Source of the DNA: JBHWPB01 sp043424675
GTDB lineage: Bacteria; Bacillota; Bacilli; Lactobacillales; Carnobacteriaceae_A
Direction: 5' to 3'
Length of the DNA stretch: 27,060 nt
Assembly (NCBI GenBank): GCA_043424675.1
Contig: JBHWPB010000152.1
Location: 1-27,060 of the forward strand
The notes under the pieces were generated by a model that was not told the DNA's origin, did not search any database, and saw only the letters and a program-made list of their open reading frames with translations. A program made the position numbers and the translations under genes. This document shows, one piece after another, positions 1-6,771 of this stretch (positions are counted from its first letter, which is position 1; every line of letters starts with the position of its first letter).

Positions 1-443
1 CTCTGTGCTCCATAATAGATATGATCATCAGAAATATTATAGTAATGTTCTATAATATTCTTATCATGTTTTTTGAAAAAATTATGTCCGATTGAACCTA
101 TAACCACTATTTTTTCATTTTTATTACCTTCATTCATACTCTTGAGAGCTTTAGCTAATATTTTATCATTATAACTGCCCGCTAATCCCTTATCACTTGA
201 AAAAACGATGTAAAGTGAATTCTGAACGGGTCTCTCTCTGAAGAAGTGATTATTTGTGTTTTCTTCATGGCGGCTTAGTTCTTCAACCGTCTGCTGAAGT
301 TCAGAAATAAGTGGACGAATACCTTCTAAAGAACGGCGGGCATTGATCAGCCTAGTGGAGGCGACCATATCCATAGCGCGGATGAGTTGTTCAACTGAAC
401 CGATATTTTCTATACGTTGTTTCAACTCACGTGTAGAACTCAT
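1..443 (-). CDS. atpG: F-type ATP synthase gamma subunit (partial, N-terminal half)
   Basis: This is the central rotor stalk of F1. The 147 visible residues begin MSSTRELKQRIENIGSVEQL and continue with the conserved first-helix signature RAMDMVASTRL, which corresponds to the AM-MV-S-KL segment of gamma subunits. The ATG at 441-443 lies 2 bp downstream of the atpA stop, and the C-terminal half lies beyond the left edge. The first helix is more diverged than usual: GSVEQL replaces the common T-QIT stretch. Downstream beta and epsilon genes would be expected outside the window. Identification rests on position directly after atpA and on the N-terminal helix. Confidence 0.93.
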   Translation of the reverse strand, partial: MSSTRELKQRIENIGSVEQLIRAMDMVASTRLINARRSLEGIRPLISELQQTVEELSRHEENTNNHFFRERPVQNSLYIVFSSDKGLAGSYNDKILAKALKSMNEGNKNEKIVVIGSIGHNFFKKHDKNIIEHYYNISDDHIYYGAQ

Positions 444-445
444 AA

Positions 446-1966
446 TTAATCCTCCTTGCTAAAATCACGGCTTGCCTTAGCGTCTTCAATAACTTCTCTA
501 AGTCTTTCTTCAATCTCGTCTGAAAGCTCTCCTGTTCTTCTGATTCTTTCTTTAATTTCAGGAGTATGCGTATCCACATATTGAATAAGATAATCCTCAA
601 AATCTGAAATTCTGTTTGTCTCAATATCTTCCAGGTAACCTTCATTGAGAGCAAAGAAGATTAACACTTGGTTTTCAATGTCCATCGGCTCGTACTGAGG
701 CTGTTTTAAGACTTCCATGATTCGTTCCCCGTGTTCTAACTGTTCCACCGTCTCTGGATTCAAGTCAGCACCGAATTGTGAGAAAGCGGCTAACTCTTTA
801 TATTGAGCATATTCAATCCGCATCGGTCCTGCAATTTCTTTCATTGCGTCAATCTGAGCAGATCCTCCCACACGAGAAACAGACAAGCCTGGGTTAATAG
901 CTGGGCGGACACCGCTGTTGAATAAATCCGATTCTAAGTAAATTTGTCCATCCGTTATGGAAATAACGTTGGTTGGAATATAAGCTGAGATATCTCCACC
1001 CTGTGTTTCTACGATAGGCAAAGCGGTCATTGTTCCACCACCATGATCTTCATGCATCGCTGCAGCTCTTTCTAGAAGACGTGAGTGTAAATAGAAAACA
1101 TCACCTGGATAAGCTTCACGACCAGGCGGACGATTTAATAACAGAGAAATCGCTCGGTAAGCGACCGCATGTTTTGATAAATCATCATAGACTATTAAAG
1201 TATCTTGGCCGCGGTACATCCACTCTTCAGCGATTGCTGTTCCTGAATAAGGAGCAATATACTGTAAAGCAGAAGGGTCACTCGCTGTTGAAAGAACAAT
1301 GGTCGTATATTCCATCGCTCCCGCCTCTTCTAGAGAGCGAATAATGCGTGCTACGGTAGAAGCTTTTTGTCCTATTGCGACATATACACACTTCACATCT
1401 TTACCTTTTTGATTGATGATGGCATCAATCGCGATGGCTGTTTTTCCTGTTTCGCGGTCACCAATAATTAACTCACGCTGTCCTTTGCCAATAGGGACAA
1501 GGGAGTCAACGGCTTTGGTGCCCGTTTGTAAAGGCTGGTCTACTTCAGTTCGTGAAATAACACTTGGAGCTTCGGCTTCAACAGGACGATAATTATCTGC
1601 AGAGACAGGTCCCTTCCCATCTATCGGCTCTCCCGTTGCATCCACAACGCGACCTAACATACCGTCACCTACGGGCACATCAGCCATTCTTCCTGTTAAT
1701 TTTACAGGATCACCTTCTTTGATCCCAACATCTGACCCCATCATAATGACGCCGATGCTATCCTCGTCTAAGTTCAAAGCCATTCCATGGCCGCCGTTAG
1801 CGAACTCTAATAGTTCACCGCTCATCGCTGATTCTAAGCCGTGAACGCGTGCAATACCGTCTCCAATGCTAATAACCGTACCAGCTTCTTGGAAATTATT
1901 TTTGCTTCTATAATTTTTTATTTCATCTTTTATGACTTTACTAATTTCTGCTGGATTATTTGCCAT
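446..1966 (-). CDS. atpA: F-type ATP synthase alpha subunit
   Basis: This is the non-catalytic nucleotide-binding subunit of F1, 506 residues and full length. The P-loop is GDRETGKT at about residues 169-176, where nearly all family members have GDRQTGKT. The arginine-finger region SVSRVGGSAQ is intact, as is the long C-terminal helical domain. A TTG at 1972 would add two residues. The ATG at 1964-1966 is preferred because a GGGGG Shine-Dalgarno tract sits 6 bp upstream and the protein then starts MANNPAEISKVIKDEI, as usual. The start overlaps the last 11 bp of atpH, which suggests translational coupling. Confidence 0.98.
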   Translation of the reverse strand: MANNPAEISKVIKDEIKNYRSKNNFQEAGTVISIGDGIARVHGLESAMSGELLEFANGGHGMALNLDEDSIGVIMMGSDVGIKEGDPVKLTGRMADVPVGDGMLGRVVDATGEPIDGKGPVSADNYRPVEAEAPSVISRTEVDQPLQTGTKAVDSLVPIGKGQRELIIGDRETGKTAIAIDAIINQKGKDVKCVYVAIGQKASTVARIIRSLEEAGAMEYTTIVLSTASDPSALQYIAPYSGTAIAEEWMYRGQDTLIVYDDLSKHAVAYRAISLLLNRPPGREAYPGDVFYLHSRLLERAAAMHEDHGGGTMTALPIVETQGGDISAYIPTNVISITDGQIYLESDLFNSGVRPAINPGLSVSRVGGSAQIDAMKEIAGPMRIEYAQYKELAAFSQFGADLNPETVEQLEHGERIMEVLKQPQYEPMDIENQVLIFFALNEGYLEDIETNRISDFEDYLIQYVDTHTPEIKERIRRTGELSDEIEERLREVIEDAKASRDFSKED

Positions 1967-2504
1967 GGGCAACCCCCTTCCTCTTTAAATGTTCTGTTAA
2001 CTGATTGATTTCGTTTCGTATCGTGCTATCAAATATTTGACCATCAATTAAAATATAAAAGCCTCCTATAAGATCTGGATCTACTTCTACTTCAAAGATG
2101 ATATTTAATTCTGATTTGTCAGTTAAAGCTTCAGCAATAGCAGCCAGTCTCTCCTGACTGAGCGTCTGTGCAGAGACCACTCTCGCTTTCACATGACCGA
2201 GAGCGCGATTGGCTCGGTTGATAAAATCATCTAAAACATCCGTTAGAATAGCTTCTCGATTCTTATCGATAATCAAATCCAAAAAGTTAAACCAGATGGG
2301 CTCAACTTGTTCTTTGAAAGCTTCGTATAAAATAACTTTCTTTTCTCTGTCTTTTACTTTAGGATGCTCTAAATAATCTCTGATAGTAACGTCATCTAAG
2401 CTATTTCGAAAAAGTTCTGCGTCATGGAGAGCACCCTCAAGATTTCCTTCTTCTCGAATCAACTCGTACATCGCTTTAGAATAACGTTCTTCTAACTGTG
2501 CCAT
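1956..2504 (-). CDS. atpH: F-type ATP synthase delta subunit
   Basis: This is the peripheral stalk subunit that ties the b dimer to the top of F1, 182 residues and normal length. It starts MAQLEERYSKAMYELIREEG, with the typical first helix (YSKAMYEL). The C-terminal domain ends in the family pattern DPDLIGGFYILIDGQIFDSTI, equivalent to the usual GG-----G---D-S. GGAGG lies 7 bp before the ATG. The start overlaps the atpF end by 13 bp, and the stop overlaps the atpA start. Confidence 0.96.
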   Translation of the reverse strand: MAQLEERYSKAMYELIREEGNLEGALHDAELFRNSLDDVTIRDYLEHPKVKDREKKVILYEAFKEQVEPIWFNFLDLIIDKNREAILTDVLDDFINRANRALGHVKARVVSAQTLSQERLAAIAEALTDKSELNIIFEVEVDPDLIGGFYILIDGQIFDSTIRNEINQLTEHLKRKGVAHGK

Positions 2505-3049
2505 GTTGATTCCTCCAATTCAGATAAAGCTTTGCCAAACGCTTTATCTTGATCCTCTTCACTCATATTTTCAGCCACATATCTTTCAGAAATTAATGTG
2601 GCTGCTTCAATAATATAGGTGCGCGATTCATCTTGGAGCCGTTTTTTATCAGCTTCAATCCCCTCTTTCGCTCTTTCAAGGGCACGATTGGCTTCGATCT
2701 CAGCTTCTTTCTTTATCTCAGAGCCTTCTTTTTCCGCCTGATTACGAGCTTCTTTCAGTACAAATACGCGCTCTGCTTCGATACTTTCGATTTTATTGTC
2801 GTATTCCTCGATTAACGATTCTGCTTCTTCCATCGTCTCTTCTGATTCGTCAATTTGACCTTGAATACGGTTCGAACGTTCTTGCAGGAATTCCTTAACG
2901 GGATTGTAGAGAATGACTGTCAACGCTGCTGCCAGAATGATTCCGTTCAATAGCTGCAGTCCGATATCCGTTAACGTCTGGATATTCAATCCAAATACCC
3001 GTCCCTCAGGTACAGACTGAGCGGCCAGTAGTAAATAGTTCTGCCACAT
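2492..3049 (-). CDS. atpF: F-type ATP synthase b subunit
   Basis: This is the peripheral stator stalk, 185 residues. It has a short N-terminal stretch, one hydrophobic membrane helix at about residues 26-47 (LNGIILAAALTVILYNPVKE), and then a highly charged helix rich in Glu, Lys and Arg to about residue 150 that forms the b-b coiled coil. The VKEFLQERSNRIQ segment right after the membrane helix is characteristic of the family. AAGGGGTGG precedes the ATG. The gene lies between atpE and atpH as in other Bacillota. It is slightly longer than the common 160-175 residues because of the N-terminus. Confidence 0.96.
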   Translation of the reverse strand: MWQNYLLLAAQSVPEGRVFGLNIQTLTDIGLQLLNGIILAAALTVILYNPVKEFLQERSNRIQGQIDESEETMEEAESLIEEYDNKIESIEAERVFVLKEARNQAEKEGSEIKKEAEIEANRALERAKEGIEADKKRLQDESRTYIIEAATLISERYVAENMSEEDQDKAFGKALSELEESTWHS

Positions 3050-3094
3050 TTCATTCCACCCCTTTCTGCTTTGGCCTCGTTCTTTGTCTCTGCA

Positions 3095-3364
3095 TTAAAG
3101 TAAATTGACGTAGATATCGACGAGCGGATTTGCGAAAAGTATGATGATTGCGATGACTAAACCATAGATACCCTGCGTCTCAGCCATTGCTAAACCAACA
3201 AACATGGTCTGGCGAATGTCATCTGTTGCTTCTGGTTGACGTGCCATGGATTCAATTGCTGATGAAGCGACCTTCGCTTGTCCAAAAGTTGTGAACATCC
3301 CCGCTAGTAAAGCAATTGCAGCTGCAATGTGAGCCACACTGATTATTGTACTTAATCCTTCCAT
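3095..3364 (-). CDS. atpE: F-type ATP synthase c subunit with sodium-binding signature
   Basis: This 89-residue hairpin forms the rotor ring of Fo. The polar loop ARQPEA (about 41-46) is intact. The ion-carrying carboxylate is Glu62 in AETQGIY. The sodium ligands known from Ilyobacter-type rings have counterparts here: Gln29 (GQ), Glu62, Thr63 (in place of Ser) and Tyr67. Helix 1 lacks the usual repeated-glycine packing motif. It reads HIAAAIALLAGMFTTFGQ, with alanines at 14, 16 and 18 and bulky Met-Phe-Thr-Thr where glycines and proline normally sit. GGAGG lies before the ATG. By family knowledge this predicts Na+ coupling; the sequence alone does not prove it. Confidence 0.96.
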   Translation of the reverse strand: MEGLSTIISVAHIAAAIALLAGMFTTFGQAKVASSAIESMARQPEATDDIRQTMFVGLAMAETQGIYGLVIAIIILFANPLVDIYVNLL

Positions 3365-3422
3365 TATCTAAATTCCTCCATTTATATATTTTACCCAAGA
3401 ATCGTTGTTACAAGAATAAAAA

Positions 3423-4100
3423 CTAGTCGTCTGCCGCCCCTTTGATGTACATGAGGCTTAATATGACAAAGATATAGGTCTGCAAAGCTCCAAATAGAAT
3501 ATCAAAAAAAGCGTGTATAAATACTGGTATTCCAAGTTGAGCCCATAACGGTGTCAAGGCATAATACAAAATAATAATAACAGTTCCAGATAAGACGTTA
3601 CCGAAAAGTCGGAAGCTCAGTGAAACTGGTTTAGCAAGTTCCCCTATCAAATTCAACGGGAACATCAGAAACATCGGCTCAAAGAAACTCTTTAAATAAT
3701 CTTCTTTTCGATGTCTGAATCCCATCGCCAGCATGAGAACAAACGTAGCTAAAGATAATGCTGCAGTCGTTGCCCAATCTGCCGTGGGAGATCTCATGCC
3801 GAATATACTGAAAATACTTGACGATAAAATAAAAACAAAGACCGCAAAGAAATAAGGAGCGATATAAGAGAGTCTCGGTCCAACGGTCTCTGTGACAAAA
3901 TTATCAAAGCTTTCAACAATGGTTTCAACGATATTTTGAAAACCTGTGGGCACGGTCTTAAAATTCTTCAGAGCTAGACGTGCGACAATAGCCGCTACAA
4001 TAAGAATAGCCATAACAATCCAGGTGTTAACGATTGTTTCAGAAATAATAATATCCATATCGCCTATTTCTATAACACCAATATTTTTTATATTAATCAT
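3423..4100 (-). CDS. atpB: F-type ATP synthase a subunit
   Basis: This is the Fo stator channel subunit, 225 residues with five to six hydrophobic segments. The essential stator arginine is Arg164 in KPVSLSFRLFGN, followed by Asn168. Glu154 in GELAKP and the C-terminal helix Gln207 in GALQTYIFVILSL are the other conserved polar residues. The protein is short at the N-terminus compared with E. coli, as in other Bacillota. GGGGAG lies about 10 bp before the ATG. It is separated from atpE by 58 bp and from atpI by 28 bp. Confidence 0.97.
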   Translation of the reverse strand: MINIKNIGVIEIGDMDIIISETIVNTWIVMAILIVAAIVARLALKNFKTVPTGFQNIVETIVESFDNFVTETVGPRLSYIAPYFFAVFVFILSSSIFSIFGMRSPTADWATTAALSLATFVLMLAMGFRHRKEDYLKSFFEPMFLMFPLNLIGELAKPVSLSFRLFGNVLSGTVIIILYYALTPLWAQLGIPVFIHAFFDILFGALQTYIFVILSLMYIKGAADD

Positions 4101-4128
4101 TAAATTTCAATCTCCCCTTTCTTTTGAT

Positions 4129-4494
4129 TTAGCTGACTGAATGTGTTCCATAAGCACCCAGTTGATAAGACAAGACTCCTACTATGACTCCCCAGAGACT
4201 TATGAGATCAACAAAAGCTCCTAAAATTAACGCGAGAGCTGAGATAATCATTCTTAAAAAATGCTGCTTAGTGACATAACGATGCGCCGATTTCTTATCC
4301 ATCGCCACCGCTTTATCCACTGCTCGATCTAACAGCACTACTTTGAGAACGCTAGAGAAGGTACCTACAACAACACCATATAAAAAGGGAAGAAAGTCTA
4401 GGGATCGATAGTAAACAATAGAAATAGTGACAGCTATTACAGCTATAATAAGAATAGTTTGAATCATTTTTTTCGCTATTTTAGATAAGTCCAT
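4129..4494 (-). CDS. atpI: ATP synthase subunit I family protein
   Basis: This 121-residue membrane protein has four predicted hydrophobic helices (about 11-28, 33-53, 80-97 and 98-115) and a short charged loop, LLDRAVDKAVAMDKKSAHRY, in the middle. Position just upstream of atpB and this topology identify it as the AtpI (uncI) type. That family is implicated in c-ring assembly and, in alkaliphilic bacilli, in divalent cation supply together with AtpZ. AGGGGGC precedes the ATG. Sequence conservation in this family is low, so the assignment leans on context. Confidence 0.85.
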   Translation of the reverse strand: MDLSKIAKKMIQTILIIAVIAVTISIVYYRSLDFLPFLYGVVVGTFSSVLKVVLLDRAVDKAVAMDKKSAHRYVTKQHFLRMIISALALILGAFVDLISLWGVIVGVLSYQLGAYGTHSVS

Positions 4495-4505
4495 ATCTGC
4501 CCCCT

Positions 4506-4757
4506 TTAATCTTGATTAAATAAATCCATCAAATACCGAAACGCTGCTCCAATCCCAGCGAATGTGAAAAGAAGCAGTAACCATGGCGATGTGTTCAGTG
4601 CATTATCAAGAAAACGACCGATGACAATTCCTAAAATCAAAGACATGACAATAGTCAGTCCGATTTGGGAATATTTGGCATAAGCATGGATGGCCTTCTT
4701 GCCTTTCGAGGTTTTTTTATCTTCCTGATCTGAGTTCTCTTTCGGTTTTTTCGTCAT
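4506..4757 (-). CDS. atpZ: AtpZ/AtpI-type small membrane protein, first gene of the ATP synthase operon
   Basis: This 83-residue protein has a lysine-rich hydrophilic N-terminus (KKTSKGKK), then two membrane helices ending in FAGIGAAFRYLMDLF. The motif GRFLDNALNTSPWLLLLFT matches the F1Fo 'gene 1' (AtpZ) family: GxxLD, a short loop with P, then a G-x-G-x-A second helix. GGAGAGG lies before the ATG. It is separated from atpI by 11 bp and from the upstream toxin gene by only 21 bp, so there is little room for its own promoter. Confidence 0.85.
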   Translation of the reverse strand: MTKKPKENSDQEDKKTSKGKKAIHAYAKYSQIGLTIVMSLILGIVIGRFLDNALNTSPWLLLLFTFAGIGAAFRYLMDLFNQD

Positions 4758-4778
4758 AATAGATTCCTCTCCACAAAA

Positions 4779-5051
4779 CTAAACGAATGAAGGTAATTTG
4801 TGATGACGACTTTCTAGAGCTAAAACTAAGAGACTGTCTTTTTCTATTTTACAGATCACGCGATAATCTCCGACACGATAACGCCAGACGTCAGCTAACT
4901 CACCTGGAAGCTCTTTTCCTGGTTTACGAGGATAAAGTGAGTGATCAAGATGTTTGTTTAACCAACTGATAATTAATAGAGCATGTTCCCGATTGACTTT
5001 CGCGAGCTGCTCTTCAAACTGTTGGGTAATGAATAAATTTTGCTTACTCAT
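4779..5051 (-). CDS. RelE/ParE-superfamily toxin
   Basis: This 90-residue protein resembles type II RelE-family toxins, which cleave mRNA on the ribosome. The diagnostic segment is LPGELADVWRYRVGDYRVICKI (about 49-70): the G-L-x-x-WRxRxGxYRxxY/C core. It is followed by a hydrophobic strand and a basic tail, LESRHHKLPSFV. The usual C-terminal catalytic tail (H-R-x-x-Y) is altered to SRHHKLPSF, so activity is not assured. The ATG overlaps the antitoxin stop by 4 bp (ATGA), typical of antitoxin-toxin coupling. The gene ends 21 bp before atpZ. Confidence 0.9.
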   Translation of the reverse strand: MSKQNLFITQQFEEQLAKVNREHALLIISWLNKHLDHSLYPRKPGKELPGELADVWRYRVGDYRVICKIEKDSLLVLALESRHHKLPSFV

Positions 5052-5275
5052 AAATTTAACCCATATTCTTTCGCAAGTTCAATCAAAGGTTTTGCTTGTT
5101 TATCTTCCAGATATTGTTCATACGCTTTATAAGCCACCGATGCGTCGTATTTATCTTCTAACATCGCCATAGTATTTGATTTCATGAGCTCTGATAAACT
5201 TTTATTTTCAAACTCTGCCATTTGATCGAGAAACTTCTTTTCTTCCTCAGTAACCCTCACTGTTATTGTAGCCAT
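5048..5275 (-). CDS. RelB-type antitoxin (ribbon-helix-helix)
   Basis: This 75-residue protein starts MATITVRVTEEEKKFLDQMA, a classic ribbon-helix-helix strand and helix (TITVRVTEEE), followed by ENKSLSELMK. Its C-terminal half (EDKQAKPLIELAKEYGLN) would wrap the toxin. This matches the RelB-family antitoxin found with RelE toxins in Bacillota. GGAGGGAAGG precedes the ATG at 5273-5275. The promoter just upstream carries two ACAC-N4-GTGT dyads, consistent with autorepression by the complex. Confidence 0.9.
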   Translation of the reverse strand: MATITVRVTEEEKKFLDQMAEFENKSLSELMKSNTMAMLEDKYDASVAYKAYEQYLEDKQAKPLIELAKEYGLNL

Positions 5276-5296
5276 GTCCTTCCCTCCTACTTATCT

Positions 5297-5324
5297 AGTG
5301 TAACTGAACACATTTGTGTGTCAA
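5297..5324 (-). promoter_or_regulatory. Promoter of the antitoxin-toxin genes, possibly feeding the atp operon
   Basis: On the minus strand a perfect -35 TTGACA (5319-5324) is followed after 16 bp by TACACT (5297-5302). A strong Shine-Dalgarno sequence and the antitoxin ATG lie about 20 bp further on. I see no comparable promoter between here and atpZ, so this may also drive the ATP synthase operon. Confidence 0.75.
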
Positions 5325-5335
5325 CACCTTTGTGT
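5308..5335. promoter_or_regulatory. Double-dyad operator of the antitoxin
   Basis: Two 12-bp palindromes of form ACAC-N4-GTGT lie at 5308-5319 and 5324-5335, 16 bp centre to centre (about 1.5 helical turns). They overlap the -35 element and the spacer. Paired short dyads are what ribbon-helix-helix antitoxin dimers usually bind. The whole block is also an inverted repeat with GAACACA/TGTGTTC ends. Confidence 0.65.
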
Positions 5336-5398
5336 TCGTTTTCGTGAAAAAGTATAGCAAAACAAACTTTTTTTAATAAATTGAACTTATAAAATACT

Positions 5399-5429
5399 AA
5401 AGTGCCCCTATTTTATTAGGCAGCACTTT
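5399..5429 (-). terminator. Probable intrinsic terminator of cinA
   Basis: The arms AAAGTGC and GCACTTT enclose a second CCTA/TAGG helix separated by a small internal loop. In the minus direction the stem is followed by AGTATTTTAT, a weak U tract. It lies 36 bp after the cinA stop and before the toxin-antitoxin promoter. Confidence 0.55.
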
Positions 5430-5464
5430 ATAAAGAAAAATATTTGTTTTTTCTCATTTTACTC

Positions 5465-6736
5465 TCATGGTGATAAAAAAACTTTATCTTCTATCTGTAT
5501 CTTCAAGATGAGTTTTCTCACTAAGTCCATAGCAGTCAAGACAGAATTGATTCGATTCCTATTCCGGTTGTAATTAAAATGATACAACTTAGCGAATGTC
5601 GGTTCATCTTCTGAAGCTATTCCGATCCAAACTGTTCCAGGAATTTCAGCTTCAAGAGAAGAGGGACCTGCTACACCAGTTAAGGAAACACCATAATCGG
5701 CCTCAAATTTCTTTCGGGCTTGCTCCGCCATTTCGATGGCTGTCTCAGCACTTACCACGCCCTTCTCTGTAATTGTCTTGCCAGAGACTCCGAGTATATT
5801 TTGTTTGACTTCTTCGCTGTAGGTCACCATGCCGCCGCCAAGAATATCTCCAGATTCAGGCTGTCCGGTCAAGATACTCAAGAAGGTTCCTCCTGTGAGA
5901 CTTTCAGCGGCAGTAATTTTTTTGTTATGGTCTCTCAGTAAATCTTTCAACACTTTAGCTAGAGAATCACCATTCTCAGCGTAGATGTAGTCTCCTAACC
6001 GCCTTTTAACTTCTCTTGTCAGATCTGAAATCATTTCGCCAGCCTCCTCTCTGGAATCTGAGCGAGCAGTGATCTGAATTTCTATCTCTTCCTTGTCAAA
6101 ATAAGTTGCGACGATAGGATTCCCTTCATAGGTGATTAAATCAGATAAAAGTTCATTGAGCTGAGTGAGGGTCAATCCATAGGCACGCAAGAGTTGAGTT
6201 TCCACTACTTCCCCGCTCAACAACTCTTCTTGGAGAGCTGGGAGTGCATTTTCATAAAACATTGCTTCTAATTCTTCGAAAGGACCAGGCAACAGCAGAT
6301 AATTTGTCTTTTTCTTAGTGTATAAAAAGCCAGTCGCAAGGCCTCGTACATTACGGATAGGAGTAGATTCAGGCAGCACAAGTGCTTGCAATTGAGACTT
6401 TTCCGGCAATTCAAAATCCGAATTTTCATGAAAAGCAATAATCCGCTTTTGACTCTCCTGATCCATCACAAGCGGGATATCCAAGTGTTCTGATAAAGTT
6501 ATCTTCGTGATATCATCTTTGTCAGGTCCCAAACCTCCCGTCATAATGATGAGATCGGCATGCTTTTCTGCCGACTGAATAGCGGAGGAGAGATCTTCTT
6601 TAGAATTACCTATTTCAACATTTCGAATGACTTCTATACCTAAAGTCAGCATTTCTTTAGCCAAGAAAGCATTATTTTCATTGAGCTTCTGCCCTCTCAA
6701 CAATTCTGAACTGACCGTTATAATTTCAGCTTTCAT
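5465..6736 (-). CDS. cinA: CinA-family protein with nicotinamide-nucleotide amidase domain
   Basis: This 423-residue protein has two domains. The N-terminal molybdopterin-binding-like (MoCF) domain carries MTGGLGPDKDD at about 65-75. The C-terminal PncC-type amidase domain has AAESLTGG at about 276-283, GGGMVTYS and GVAGPSS. Family members deamidate nicotinamide mononucleotide and often hydrolyse ADP-ribose. An upstream in-frame ATG at 6763 would add nine residues (MITKKGEKS). The ATG at 6734-6736 is preferred because AAGGGGAAAAG precedes it and the domain begins at once (KAEIITVSSELL). It lies 35 bp downstream of the AI-2E-family gene, so the two are probably cotranscribed. It ends at a hairpin. 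Confidence 0.95.
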   Translation of the reverse strand: MKAEIITVSSELLRGQKLNENNAFLAKEMLTLGIEVIRNVEIGNSKEDLSSAIQSAEKHADLIIMTGGLGPDKDDITKITLSEHLDIPLVMDQESQKRIIAFHENSDFELPEKSQLQALVLPESTPIRNVRGLATGFLYTKKKTNYLLLPGPFEELEAMFYENALPALQEELLSGEVVETQLLRAYGLTLTQLNELLSDLITYEGNPIVATYFDKEEIEIQITARSDSREEAGEMISDLTREVKRRLGDYIYAENGDSLAKVLKDLLRDHNKKITAAESLTGGTFLSILTGQPESGDILGGGMVTYSEEVKQNILGVSGKTITEKGVVSAETAIEMAEQARKKFEADYGVSLTGVAGPSSLEAEIPGTVWIGIASEDEPTFAKLYHFNYNRNRNRINSVLTAMDLVRKLILKIQIEDKVFLSP

Positions 6737-6771
6737 ACTCTTTTCCCCTTTTTTAGTTATCAAACAACCTG

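Noticed and set aside
427..654. 75-residue minus-strand frame overlapping the atpA 3' end
   Set aside because: It is an alternative frame of the atpA C-terminus, low in complexity and without a plausible start.
1030..1344. Plus-strand open frame within atpA
   Set aside because: It is fully antisense to a conserved gene, has no ribosome binding site and no recognisable motif.
1967..1972. TTG start for atpA two codons upstream
   Set aside because: The ATG at 1964-1966 has the correctly spaced GGGGG Shine-Dalgarno and the usual N-terminus.
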